From the NCBI RefSeq assembly GCF_051622035.1, contig NC_135362.1, positions 18,190,501-18,254,500 on the forward strand: DNA of 64,000 nucleotides, given 5' to 3'. Under the pieces are notes generated by a model, which made no database searches, was not told the DNA's origin, and was given only the letters and a program-made list of their open reading frames with translations. The position numbers and the translations under genes were made by a program. Origin of the DNA: Arctopsyche grandis (lineage: Eukaryota > Arthropoda > Insecta > Trichoptera > Hydropsychidae). Below are positions 25,104 through 36,565 of the stretch, one piece after another (position 1 is the first letter of the stretch; each line of letters starts with the position of its first letter).

Positions 25104-25230
25104 GTAGAGTACGGATAGCCAAGTTGCCGCTCATTGTTGTAAATGCTTTGTAAAAAAGGTTCGGTAAACCTTTAACAATGCATTTACAATATTTGAACAA
25201 TAAATGGCGCCTTGGTTATCCGGGCTCTAC
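25104..25230. mobile_element. Short palindromic MITE upstream of logjam
   Basis: A 127-bp fold-back element. Left arm begins GTAGAGTACGGATAGCCAAG and the right arm is its near inverse, ending CTTGGTTATCCGGGCTCTAC. A 6-bp TCATTA flanks both ends (25098-25103 and 25231-25236). Nothing is encoded. It sits about 190 bp upstream of the logjam ATG, so it may lie in the promoter. Confidence 0.75.
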
Positions 25231-25236
25231 TCATTA

Positions 25237-26932
25237 GTTATTACACATATGTACCTGCTACGAGGCGACATTATTTTATTTTATTCTTACGACCAGTGGT
25301 GAATTTTTGTGAGATTTCTGGGCGTCTCTATACACATATATGTATATGTACATTAGACGAGAGTGAAAAACGTAAATTTTGGATTTTCATCGATGGATCT
25401 GGTGGAAAACTTATTGTAAATTGTCGTATCAAAAGAACATTAAAAAAAAAACATTTATCTCAAACAATATCCTATGTTAAACCAATCGATTTATGTCAAC
25501 AAAAGTTTTGAAAAAGTATGCTATTTTCATATATCTCTTTTTTGACAACTGTTTCAACTTCTTTTTTATTTAAAAAAAGAAGCTTAATATTCACCTATTG
25601 AAATTTGATATAGTCGATTATGATAAGTTTTGACTGATAAACGAGAATTCATAGTCGCCCTTTCGCTCTAGTCTCCACACAAAGCGCAGTTCACTCGCAA
25701 TAGGTGTTTGTTTGTAAGTATGGTAAACAGGTTACGTCGCAAAAGTGAATCGCTACCAGGATAATCGCCGCTACGAAAATCGCGTGCGCGGATCTCCCTT
25801 TTTTAATGTTTAAATTTACTCAAATATTACTGATAGAAAACGCACAAATTTTTAAAAATTCCGCACGTAATTTTTATTCGCGGATTTGATTTTTTCCTGT
25901 GGTTATCGAATATAGACGAGAGCCGTGCTTAATGCATTTTTGGAAATGCATTCGTGCGCTCGTAAAAGCCCCTCTGATTTTTATTATCGTCTACGGTATT
26001 TTGAGAAGACAATAAAAGTAAAACTTTATTTGCACATCAAGTACAATGAGATGATAGTAAAATTCAGAAAAAAATTTATTATAAAAATGTATTTATTTAC
26101 ATTACAAATTTGTTTACATTTTTAAGGTATATTTTATAATAATACTAATCAATTCGAACGATGAAAGTGGGTTTAGCTGCTATGACAGACAGCAAATAAA
26201 AGGATACCCGAGAAATTTTATAAATTGCAAACACTTAAGACATGAGATACATTGTACTATATACACAAAATACTTTCAGCTAAAATCTAATTACATTATA
26301 CATATAATAGTTACGACAAAAATTTTAATAAAACAACGATGTAACAAATAAAATAATATCATTTTAATCACAAAACAAATCTATCCATAGATTATGTAGT
26401 TGAATATTATAAAATACTTTTAAGAATGAATATACCTACTATATATACTGTCTAAAAAGAAATAAACAATCACGGTTCAATAATAATGTATACCCATCGG
26501 AGTAATTTTAAATACCCAAATATAAAATCTACATATACATACATAAACAATGAATTATATACTGCGAAATAACGAAATATTGTATGCACATGACATAATT
26601 TGATAAGACAATATCTCTATCACGAAATAAATAATATAGATATAAAAAATAGCTTAAGAATTCAAATTAAATGAGTTATAAATATTTACATATTGATAAA
26701 ACTATAAAATAACAATAACAATTTTATTTTACTATAAATTAATTTCTTATAAGTTTTAGAACCTCAAAAAGATTAAATACTGAATATCATATATATATAT
26801 TTTTTTTTTACTTGGCTTATGTTTGTTTTTCAGATATAGGAAAGTTTAAATTAAAACGAAAAGTTTTAATTAGTACACGTTTTTACAAGTTGGAATGTAA
26901 TACATAAATACATGTGGTAAAAATGCGAGTGT
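25237..26932. other. Intergenic DNA between logjam and the MGRN1-like gene
   Basis: This holds the logjam upstream region and the 3' UTR of the MGRN1-like gene, both on the minus strand. A GC-richer patch at about 25650-25800 is unexplained and could be promoter sequence. No gene is recognised; 26100-26900 is very AT-rich. Confidence 0.45.
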
Positions 26933-29900
26933 TCACTTTTCGTGAATTGTACTTTGACACAATGTACTGTGAGGATGATGAGTTGGAACATTTGGCGGAT
27001 TTACTCCAGCTAACAGTTGTTTGGTTGATGAAGATGAACTATACGAATCTCCCGATGACCTATTACTAAGATGGCTCAAAGGAGTACCTAAAATAATGGA
27101 ATACATATATGTATTGATGTTTTTTTTTTTTACTTTTCGGACAACATAAATAATAAATAAACTGAAATACCTGGCAAAGAGGTAACATGATGTGGTAGTG
27201 CCCAACGTTGTGGAGTACTTTCCGTTGAACTAATTATGTTTCCAATTGTATCCTAAAAACGCATTTTTTTTTTTTGAAAATTATAGATTATACGTATTTT
27301 GTATCCTAACATGCAGAAGTCATTACGTTCTTTATGTTTGCTTGCTGATTTGGCGAAGACAAAATTGTCGTGTGAGTATCTTCTGGAGTAAAGTAATCTG
27401 AATCCTCCGCTGGTACACCAGTTTCATTTTCAGTTAAACAAGGGGGTCCAGCGACAGCTGTATTCAAAAATGTAAATAAGAAAACATTTTACAATTACTT
27501 CAACTTCAAAATAAATTTACTACGCACAAGCGCTGGAAAGCTGTTCCGGTTCATCCGTGTCAGTGTCATCGATTGGCTCAAGCACAGCTTCCAAATGAAG
27601 AGGTAATCGCCCCACCGAGTTCTGTCCATTTTCAATTAGATTAATTGAATCATTTTTATTTCTAGGAACGGCATCATTACATGATTCTGTTAACAATGGA
27701 GATAACTTTTCAGTCTCACTGTCACCTTCACAGTCAAGTTCACCTTCTTGGCTTTCAAGTTCGGCATCCAAGTCATCAACATTATAATCGTCGTCAATCT
27801 GTAAAGTGGTCGACGATTAATAAACATATTTAAAAATATCATACAACTACTAAATATATAAAAACGTGATTGAAATGTCAATGAAAAGTGTACACTTACG
27901 CATTTATTCTTTTCTTGAATAATGTTATGATTTGCTTTTATTCGGTTTGATGATAATAAAGGACTACTAGCAGCTATTTTAGAATTAAGATTTTTGTGTT
28001 CTTCTTCTCGGGCCAATAATACGGACATACGAAACTATAGATAGGGAAAGCACAGTAAGGATAGGCACATAATAATTTTGACATGTATTGAGACAATCAC
28101 TATGCGATAATTATTGCAGTGCATTGAAAAATACTAATACAAACAAAAGCACTCACAAACAATGAAAAATAAACATATAATAATTTTAACAAACATTTGT
28201 GAATTTAGAAGAGTTCTAAACAACGCAAATCAAATAAAAGCAAAGTAAGGCATTGAAACCATTTTGTATTTGTAAAATTACATTATTTACCTCGGATGCA
28301 TTAGCTTGTGCAAGAGCTCTATCACGGGGACTTTTTCCTTCTAAATCTTTGGATGTTGTCTTGTATGTAATTGCTGGAACACTTTTGATTTTATTGTTGG
28401 CGCCAATGCTATTAGATGAATGCCTTTCTAAACTACACCGGTTCAATCGCGATTCTGCTTCAACAGTCTAAAATAAATATTCAGATAGGAAATGCGAAAT
28501 TTTTTTTTAAGAATATTCACAATCAGAAATCAAAGCAGTATTACCTGTATGGATAATTCTCCATCGGCAAGTGGAGTATTATTATTAGCTGATGTCTGAT
28601 GTGGCGCTAGCGGAGTTGGAGGGGGTAGTTGAACTCTAACAGGACAGGGACCATTTAATGCTTCGATTAAGGACACGGCTTCATATCCTGCAGGGATATT
28701 TTCAGAACTTCCCTGAAAAATTTAAGCGTTGTTTTTTTTTTAATTTTCTAATGAATATCTACATATAAGCATATTATTATGTAAATAAGTGATGGGGTTT
28801 ACATCTGGAGGACTAGCTGGAAGATGTTGAGCTTGTCCAGTTTGCTTTTGTAATGCTCTAATCTGAAGCAAAGCACGGAATGGAGCTCGGCATATGGGAC
28901 AATTGTTGGCTTGGTATCGCAGTGAATCAGCGCATGAATTACATAAACACAGATGCCGACAAGGTAAAATTAAAGTATCGCGAACATCACACATGCATAT
29001 AACGCATTCACTGCCATTATCTTCACAATCTTCATCACCATTAACCTTCAATTAATTTCATAAAAATAACATTAATTAATGGAAACAATCGTCTGCAAAA
29101 ATTGTTCGAAGCTCATCTTCAATTTTTACCTTACTGTTATCCAAATTTTTATTTTCAATTCCATATATTTCTTGCAACAGATAACATAAACCATCAACGT
29201 AAAGTTTTTGTTTTAAGGCTTTCAAAACATAGGTCCCATCAGTGTGCTTTTCTATTACTGCTATTGTTGTATGCGATTGACGTAATTCTAAAAATTATTG
29301 CAAATTTAATTTTCGAATACTATTATCATTTTTTTAGTAACTTATATGAAATACCTTCAGAGCCTTCTTCCACAACACAATGTATCGCTATGGGCAAAAC
29401 ATCTTTTTCTGGATTGTATAGAAGGTCTTCCTCTGAGTACTTGCTTGGATCAAAGATATGAGTAGTTTGACAAAATTGTTGATTCGCACCCCGTTTGTAC
29501 CGATAGGTATGAGAATTCATAGTTGAGTCTTTTGGATTATAACTGGAAAAAAATGACAGTTTAATAAAAAAAAAGAACAAAACAAATATTGGATCAAATA
29601 ATTTTTTAATACATACACAACACCATTTGGCGTGAATTCTTCTGAACAAAAATAATATATTGTGATACAACAACGAGAGTCACAATCAAAAGTGAATTCT
29701 ATGTTAAACTGTGTGCTTCTAATCGGTATGGTGCCATCGCCTTGATCAGCTACTTTCCCAATTGGATCTGCACAACGAACAAAACGTAGAGATTCTTTTC
29801 TAATATTTACAAGACTTTTTAGAGTTTTTGTCGGTTCGTTGGCTTGGGGCGGTGGATAAGGAAACTAGAATAAAATTGATTAAATTAATTATTACATTAC

Positions 29901-32900
29901 TTGAAAATTTATAAACTGCATTAAAGTGAAGAATATTTTTACCGGAGTTGGGCGACTCCCTAAAAAATTTAAATCTGCATTTTCACCAAACAAGTATGCC
30001 TCTGGTTGTGGCGTGTCGAATCTTTCTCCCCCCATGATGAAATGGCTTCCAAAATAATTACCTAAATTCATATGTGCATAATCAATAAGCGTATAAATAA
30101 ATTCAACAATACAAAATATTATATATAAAATAAGTTACATATAATAATAATAATAATAATAGTTTTTTATTCCAGACGATGAGGAGAATAGTGCAATCCC
30201 CAACGCCCATATAAATAATATATAGATAATAAAAAAAAAAAAAAAAAAAAGTATTGAAAAATAGTTAACAAAAAATAAATAAATAAATACATAAGTAAAT
30301 ATATAAATATTACTGATAATAAATAATAATAATAATAAATAATAATAATAATAATTATAATAAATAAATAATAATAAATAAGTCTAATAATAATAAATAA
30401 TAATAATTTTATGTCTATTCAAGGCGGTCGGTGTAGCAGTTCCATCCATCGAACATACAATGAAGAATGCAAATGAGAAGATGCAGCAGCAAGAAGACAA
30501 TTAGGCGATAAAAATATACGAAGACGTAGAGAGGCCGCTCTCATCCTGAGAATGGCTTCAAAATGAGGCACATGCCCTTCTACAAACATTTGCGACGCGC
30601 TACAGCTCCTAGGTAACCCGAAAAGAGCACGGTAACAGTTGTTGTATTGTACCTTTATCTTCCTCATCGTCTCCCGCTTGTATCTGGTCCATAATTCACC
30701 AGTATAGAGGCTAGTACAAAAGGACATAAATAATTGTCTCTTAACCTCTACACTGGAGTGGAAAAATCGTCTAGCCAGCATATTTGCCCTTACACAAATG
30801 GCTCTTCTTTGTCTTTCGATGTCACGGTCATCAGATAGATCCTCCGTCAGCAAGTGTCCCAGATACTTGACTTCCCTAACAGTTTCAAGATTACGCCCAT
30901 CTAAAATAATGTTGGGGACGAAATGAGGACCTCGACCGTATCGGAAAATCAATACCATGGATTTACTCGTATTATACCGCATATTATGTTCTGCAGCATA
31001 ACTCGAGCAAACTTCCAGGAGGCGATTCAGAGCTGACGGAGAAGGCGCCAAGATCACCATGTCATCCGCATAGCTGATGTGGTTACTGCATATTCCTCCT
31101 ATGTGGCAACCAACTCCAGTCTGTCGAAGGCGATGTGAAAGTTCATCCATGTAAAGGTTGAATAAGCCAGGAGACATTGACCCACCCTGTCTAACCCCGC
31201 ACTTCAAAGAAGCGGGATCAGAGTATGAATTCCCCCAGCGTACATGGCTGAACTGATTCCGGTGCCAGGATGCTAAAAACCTCACGATTTGACTTGGAGC
31301 TCCCCTTTTTAAAAGTTTGGACCAAAGTAGATCATGATCCACTCGATCGAAGGCCTTGGATAAGTCTAGAAAACAGGCGTATACGGAAGTTTTTCGCGAT
31401 GTATAAAAATCCACTACCTGTTTTAAAGTGTAGATGGCCATGTCCGTCGACGAGTGCTTCTTGAATCCAAACTGCTCATCAGCTGACAAAAGGTAGCCAC
31501 TTAATCTGCAACTCAATATCTTCTCTAGAATTTTAGATAAAATGGTGGCTAGAGCAATAGGACGATAGCTGTCAATGACTGAAGCATCAAGCTTTGATGA
31601 CTTGAGGACAGGAACAATAGTCGTCCTTGAAAACTCTTCAGGTACATGTTCATGCAAAATCATCACATTGAAAAGCCTTGCTAATATGATGAAGAAATTC
31701 TTACCACTATGCAGAACATGATCCGTACTAATGCTGTCCCAACCAGTTGCTTTCCCTCCAGACATTGACCTTAACGCAGTTTCAACTTCTTCGCCAGTTA
31801 TGACGAAAAACGAATCTTCTGAGATAGACATAACCATATCAGCCCTGCCCATCAAATCCGACTCTTTGAAATGCTTGCTAAACATATTGGCAATACTCCG
31901 ATGGTTGTAGATTCCATTAATATGTACCGGGATAGTACTGTTTACTGCTAAAATAGCATTTGTAGCATTCCAAAATTGCTTGAATTCTTTATTTCTATGA
32001 TATAGGGCTATCTTGTCCATAATACTTTGATTAGCGTTGCGTTGACATACCTTCAGTGCAATTTTAAAAACATGCCTAGCATGACGACGTCGGTCGGCAA
32101 TTTCTCCTGTAGAAGGGCGGCCCGCTGCGACCCATTCTATAAATGAGTTCCTCGAATCTAGGTAGCGTGCCGCTACCTGATCGTTCCAACCAGGAACCAC
32201 CTTAAACCTCTTATCATTATACTGATGCGTTGGTGAAGAAAATGATGTCGAAGCGGCATTTCTCAACACATCTACAATCGAATAATAGAGGTAATTAATG
32301 GAAGTCCTATGCTCAGTATCAGTGCATTTTCTCAAATTGCAATTTTGAAGATTATTATCACATACAATACGATCCAAAGAGTTAATTACTTCTAGTGAAT
32401 ATGCAATTATGTCGGAAGGGTTGCGTGGCATCCAAGTTGCAATGTCGCGATGACGATAATTGTGATATGGTCTCGAACGATTCAGACCATTCGAAGCAAT
32501 TATAACAAAAAGCGGACGATGATCTGACCATACTACGTCAGTGTGGACTTTAAAATCTTGAATGGATCCTAAAATTCCTTCAGATGTGATACAGTGATCC
32601 AACCACCGTAAGGAGCCGTGTGCGTCACTAACATATGTAAATGTATCAGATGGAAGACACGCATAATCATGAATCCTCAAATGATTTTCTTCACAGAAGG
32701 ATAGTAGTTCGTTCCAAAATAAAGAGCCAGGATGAGCATTAAAATCACCCATGACAATAAAATTCGAGCGACTATGATCTTCGATAGCGGCATTAACAAT
32801 GCCCAAGCAAGTAGTAAAATCTTCAAAGTTTTCTGGTTTTGCCGTCGGCATATATACATTAATAATTAACAATTCAATATCACCTTGCTGAATTTTAATG

Positions 32901-35363
32901 CAAAGTAATCTCGGATTATGAAGGTCAATTTGGGTGACTGTAAAAGTTTTTTTGTACAATATACCAACACCACCATAGGGACGTCCAACTAAAGGTCCAT
33001 TACCGCTGTCCACTGCAGATGTACCAGTGCCTTCAAATGATGGATGGAATCTTCTCAAGTATACAGTTTCAAATTCTAAAAACCATGTTTCTTGTAACAA
33101 AATAACGTCGGCCTCATTACATAGTTTGGAAATGTAGGATTCAGTACGTCGAAAAGAGCGACAATTATAGCTGACGATTGTTATTGTTTTGTCCCCCATT
33201 AATATAGTTTTTTCGGAAACGTCGGAAAACAATTCCGGTCGGCCATAAATCTTGCACGAGCAGTTTTGTTGCATTCGTGGCTTCAGTTGCAACAATGAAA
33301 GACTTGAAACCACATTTTGTTCGAGATGGTAGTTCTTTTAAGGTGAATTTGAAATTTACTTTTTTCTTTAAATATCTACTAATTATTTCGACATTCGTCT
33401 CTAACGAGAATCTAGAGATGTAAATTTCAGATTCTGGAATTACAGCTTGCAATTCAGAATCCTTGCAAGTGCCTCTTAAGTTGGCACTTCGTCTAATGTT
33501 TTTTTTCGTTTTAACTAATTTGAAATTATCGTTGTTATCATTTTCAGCTAGTGGAGCGCCAGCACTGGTTGACACTCCCTGATTGTTTGCATCGTTCGAT
33601 GTAACATTTTTCGAAGCGCCGCCACTGGTTGACGCTCTCTGCTTGTTTACATTATTCGATGTAACATTATTCGATGCGTTCGGCACAGGAGGTAGTTTCG
33701 ATTGGCTATTATTTTTGTTGGTTTTATTAGTCTGCTTACGTACGGCATCCGCAAAGGTTCCGGTTTTTTTTAATATCTCTTCCACCAAGTTAGACGCATT
33801 CAAATCGCGATTTGAAACATCGTAAGTGATCTTGTTCATATCTTCGCGCAACTCAGCTATTGCATCCTTAATGAGAGAAATATCATTCGCCCCACCCTGA
33901 GACTTCAGAACTCTCACCTCTTCCTTCAAATCTTGAATGGCACTCAGTAGTGATGTAACATCAATCGAATCGAAAGAAACAGGAGGCAAACGTCGCAGGT
34001 TGACAGCGCCAAAATTTGGTAGAACAGACACATCTGTTTCTTTAAACATTTTAATAATGTCTTGAATACATCTTAACTTTTTTAGATCACCTTGTCGTCG
34101 TGTATCTCGCACATCAGGCAGAAGTGAAATGAGCACGTTTCTCGCCACCATCATTTCATCCTCAGTAAAGAAGTCGCATATTTGGACAAGTGATACTTCA
34201 TCTAGGGTGTCTATCTTATTGCGTATGAACGCCAGAACTTCGTTAATCACCACTCTACAGGCACAAATCGTGGCCATATCGGTAGAAAGGTAGGTAAACA
34301 CGTCCGTCTGTGTATACCACACAACGCGAACTCATATTATGGAGAAGATAATATGTATATGTACATCCTGTTCGTTATATTATTTTTGTTTTTTACATTT
34401 TCAAAGGAAGATAAGATGAGTGATTCAACAATATATGTACATATGTTACTATAGGAGAATAGTCGAATTATTATTATTTTTTAATCTTTCCCATAAAAAT
34501 ATATATCACATATAAAATATGGACTGTGAAGCTTATATATTTCCTCCCGTTTTGAATTCAATCCCAAAATAACGACTCAAAAAAAAAAACAGAAAAATTT
34601 TGAACGCAATTAAATTTTATTGAATATTTGTGCAATTTCGATCAGATTAATCAAAGACGAAAGATACACTAGAGATAGATTAGTCCAGTGAGAGATAGGC
34701 TAGACAAAATAGATAGATTAGACCAATATTCTTCAAAAAATACTGAAAAGTTCTGTGAATGATTTCTATATATGTACATATAAGCATTCATAACGTCAGA
34801 CACAGAAAACATTACCATATACTACATGAAATAAGAATGTTTGTAACTAAACATGCACCTGAATTGACTTGCAAAAATAAATTACATCGATTGAATTCGA
34901 GTGATCACCAAATTTAGACTTCCTTTGAAAATTGTCACCACCTGGAAGGATTCCAAAATTAAATAGAAATCGACAGACAAGTGAGAAAATAAAGTTGTGT
35001 CAAAGAGAATAAGAATCAAATGTGTGACTACTGAGGTTGATATCATCCAATATAGCTTAATAAACAAATTTTAATAGTAGGTACATTATAAACGAAAGGA
35101 CCAAGTAAAAGTGTTCAGTGATTTAAGTATGGAAAACAATTATCTGGACCGAAAGTAGATTGAAATTGCCAATACAATCATTGGACACTCTTAAATAAGG
35201 CGCGATTGGATAAGATTCGATCAGTTTGCCAGTTAATTATTATTGGCCAGTGCATGTGTGTATGTGGTGTTTTACCTGTGGGTGGTGGGTATCTGTAAGC
35301 GTGTGCGGCCGCCACATCTGCGTGCTCAGCGGCTGCCGCCTGACGAGACCCCAACGACCCCAT
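26933..35363 (-). CDS. MGRN1: MGRN1/RNF157-type RING E3 ubiquitin ligase
   Basis: Thirteen exons: 35363-35276, 30061-29943, 29864-29617, 29542-29355, 29287-29130, 29045-28803, 28712-28545, 28467-28291, 28034-27900, 27798-27528, 27457-27327, 27252-27171, 27087-26933; phases close to 720 aa. The N-terminus MGSLGSR has Gly2, suiting myristoylation as proposed for the family. The signature block AYLFGENADLNFLGSRPTP and the MGRN1 substrate-binding region follow. A C3HC4 RING begins near residue 281 (CVICMCDVRD; CRHLCLCNSC; CPICRAPF). The tail is acidic and Ser-rich. These ligases ubiquitinate membrane-receptor and endosomal-sorting targets. I see no P[ST]AP motif like the one mammalian MGRN1 uses to bind TSG101. 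The donor ending exon 10 (GTGCGT) is weak and was chosen because only that phase stays open. Intron 1 (5.2 kb) contains a LINE in sense orientation. MGRN1 and RNF157 are not separable here. Confidence 0.9.
30419..33274 (-). CDS. LINE ORF2: endonuclease and reverse transcriptase
   Basis: ORF2 polyprotein of about 951 aa from ATG 33274; a second candidate start is ATG 33199 just before the endonuclease. The apurinic-type endonuclease has IVSYNCRSF, LLQETWF, VMGDFNAH and SDHRPLF at its catalytic positions. The reverse transcriptase has SYRPIALATILSKILEK, FLDLSKAFDRVDH, GVRQGGSMSPGLFN and the active-site YADDMVIL. It ends in a domain with scattered Cys and His and no RNase H. It overlaps ORF1 by at least 33 nt in another frame, so translation probably relies on reinitiation or frameshifting. 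It nicks target DNA and primes reverse transcription from the nick. Clade placement (Daphne/CR1-like) is from memory of motif context only. Confidence 0.92.
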   Translation of the reverse strand: MQQNCSCKIYGRPELFSDVSEKTILMGDKTITIVSYNCRSFRRTESYISKLCNEADVILLQETWFLEFETVYLRRFHPSFEGTGTSAVDSGNGPLVGRPYGGVGILYKKTFTVTQIDLHNPRLLCIKIQQGDIELLIINVYMPTAKPENFEDFTTCLGIVNAAIEDHSRSNFIVMGDFNAHPGSLFWNELLSFCEENHLRIHDYACLPSDTFTYVSDAHGSLRWLDHCITSEGILGSIQDFKVHTDVVWSDHRPLFVIIASNGLNRSRPYHNYRHRDIATWMPRNPSDIIAYSLEVINSLDRIVCDNNLQNCNLRKCTDTEHRTSINYLYYSIVDVLRNAASTSFSSPTHQYNDKRFKVVPGWNDQVAARYLDSRNSFIEWVAAGRPSTGEIADRRRHARHVFKIALKVCQRNANQSIMDKIALYHRNKEFKQFWNATNAILAVNSTIPVHINGIYNHRSIANMFSKHFKESDLMGRADMVMSISEDSFFVITGEEVETALRSMSGGKATGWDSISTDHVLHSGKNFFIILARLFNVMILHEHVPEEFSRTTIVPVLKSSKLDASVIDSYRPIALATILSKILEKILSCRLSGYLLSADEQFGFKKHSSTDMAIYTLKQVVDFYTSRKTSVYACFLDLSKAFDRVDHDLLWSKLLKRGAPSQIVRFLASWHRNQFSHVRWGNSYSDPASLKCGVRQGGSMSPGLFNLYMDELSHRLRQTGVGCHIGGICSNHISYADDMVILAPSPSALNRLLEVCSSYAAEHNMRYNTSKSMVLIFRYGRGPHFVPNIILDGRNLETVREVKYLGHLLTEDLSDDRDIERQRRAICVRANMLARRFFHSSVEVKRQLFMSFCTSLYTGELWTRYKRETMRKIKVQYNNCYRALFGLPRSCSASQMFVEGHVPHFEAILRMRAASLRLRIFLSPNCLLAAASSHLHSSLYVRWMELLHRPP
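33165..34277 (-). CDS. LINE ORF1: nucleic-acid-binding protein
   Basis: A 370-residue ORF starting MATICACRVV, taken as the first ATG of the frame. The N-terminal part (VSLVQICDFFTEDEMMVARN) resembles the FTEDE-type ORF1 of CR1/Daphne-like elements. It is followed by a predicted coiled coil (IQDLKEEVRVLKSQ; IKDAIAELREDMNKI) and a low-complexity section in which an ASTSGGA/VSTSAGA unit is duplicated. The C-terminal region (EIYISRFSLETNVEIISRYL) looks like an RRM/PHD-type binding fold. ORF1 proteins coat the element RNA. No CCHC knuckle is evident. Confidence 0.8.
   Translation of the reverse strand: MATICACRVVINEVLAFIRNKIDTLDEVSLVQICDFFTEDEMMVARNVLISLLPDVRDTRRQGDLKKLRCIQDIIKMFKETDVSVLPNFGAVNLRRLPPVSFDSIDVTSLLSAIQDLKEEVRVLKSQGGANDISLIKDAIAELREDMNKITYDVSNRDLNASNLVEEILKKTGTFADAVRKQTNKTNKNNSQSKLPPVPNASNNVTSNNVNKQRASTSGGASKNVTSNDANNQGVSTSAGAPLAENDNNDNFKLVKTKKNIRRSANLRGTCKDSELQAVIPESEIYISRFSLETNVEIISRYLKKKVNFKFTLKELPSRTKCGFKSFIVATEATNATKLLVQDLWPTGIVFRRFRKNYINGGQNNNNRQL
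34331..35275. other. Remainder of intron 1 of the MGRN1-like gene
   Basis: AT-rich intron upstream of the LINE, with no gene or further mobile element identified. A GATAGATTAGA-type short repeat occurs at about 34670-34720. Confidence 0.45.
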
Positions 35364-35406
35364 CGCAATTCGCAATTCGCAATTCACAATTCACAATTCA
35401 CAATTA
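35364..35406 (-). repeat. Heptanucleotide repeat abutting the MGRN1-like start codon
   Basis: Six tandem 7-bp units, GCAATTC three times then ACAATTC three times on the plus strand. On the transcribed strand this is a (GAATTGY)n leader ending directly at the ATG (35363). Length changes here would alter the leader immediately before the start codon. The ATG is supported by the conserved MGSLGSR and AYRYPPPTG context. Confidence 0.8.
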
Positions 35407-36562
35407 GCACCACCACACCCTTTATCTACCGTCGCTGCCTAATATATTACAACTACTGATCATCAATCACCACCACTCTCACATCTACTGTCAAACTGAC
35501 AATATGACCCAAATTGCTTTCACATGTGGCCATATTCTAATTTCTTTCTTGCGGCATTAATTTTCATTCTCTCCACTAAAGAATCTGCAGTAATTTAATC
35601 GTTCGGTTTTTTAAAATGAGACTTTCACAAATTTGATTTCTTAACAACTTTTATTTCTAAATGTTTTAGAGTACCGGTACCTCATGTACCTTCAGTACGG
35701 GTCTACGTGACTTGACAGAATGTTAAATTACAGAATACGCAAATATCGGAAGGCAAAGATCGAAAATCGAAAGATCTTAAGTCGAAAGATCAAAAAAAAA
35801 TGGTGCATGGTAAATGGTACATACTCACTTAATTTGCGCGAGCAGGATACAACAGGAACAAGTGGAACATGTTTTTCCTCCCGTATTCTGCGCGCGCACA
35901 TTAACATGGGTCAATACGACAGTTGTATTTGTCAGATGTCAGGTGCAACCTGGGTGATTCCCAGATCGTAGGAAGGATGAACGACAAGGACAATATTCAA
36001 TTCACTCAATTGTATTAATTGCATCATGAATAAATATATTCATTGCATTTTTTTTATCGCCCCTCCCTAAAAAAGCTTAACATTCCAACGGGCGCGCTGT
36101 CGTAAAATTTACAACAAATGCGCTTTATCGCATCTCCTACTTTTACCACTTAGTGATAAGCATCGAGCTTCGAGCTATTCGAAGGTCAGTGTTTCCCGAA
36201 ACTGCAGGCGAATCGGTTGCGCTTAGAAGTTTTTGTGAGTCATCGATATTTGGGAATTTCCGTTGAGCGTTCCGTTGAATCCTTTACATGCAAGTAGCAT
36301 TCTGCAGTTGATGTGGTTTGTAATTATTGTAAGGATGAAAATATTAATTTTGACTAATAGATAATATTGATTCTGATTAATAATTTTAACTAATGATCGA
36401 ACAGGTCGATAAAATATTTTGTTTTTAAATGTTAGCATATTTAGAGTGTTGTTTTGGTTTTTTGTTTAGAAAGTAAATATATATACTTTTTAAAGTATTG
36501 TAATTTATCATTTTTCATAACCTTACAATATTTCCTTAACATTTACATAAAGAAATCACCAT
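35407..36562. other. Divergent intergenic region, MGRN1-like / MED9
   Basis: Upstream DNA of the MGRN1-like gene, with no recognised coding sequence. GC-richer stretches around 35830-35950 and 36060-36230 are unexplained. The region ends at the Harbinger element. Confidence 0.45.
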
Positions 36563-36565
36563 TTA

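Larger units (their letters stand above)
30141..34330 (-). mobile_element. Non-LTR retrotransposon (Jockey/CR1-group LINE)
   Basis: A LINE on the minus strand inside intron 1 of the MGRN1-like gene, in the same orientation as that gene. It has ORF1 (34277-33165), an overlapping ORF2 (to 30419), a short 3' UTR and a 3' tail of TTA/ATT units (the TAA microsatellite at 30141-30161 plus further runs at 30310-30410). Both ORFs are uninterrupted, which implies a young copy. There is no RNase H domain. ORF2 ends after a CR1/Daphne-like C-terminus. The 5' end and the target duplication could not be fixed, so boundaries are approximate. Confidence 0.9.

Noticed and set aside
33275-33313. LINE ORF2 starting at 33313
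   Set aside because: That codon is GTG; the first ATG in frame is 33274.
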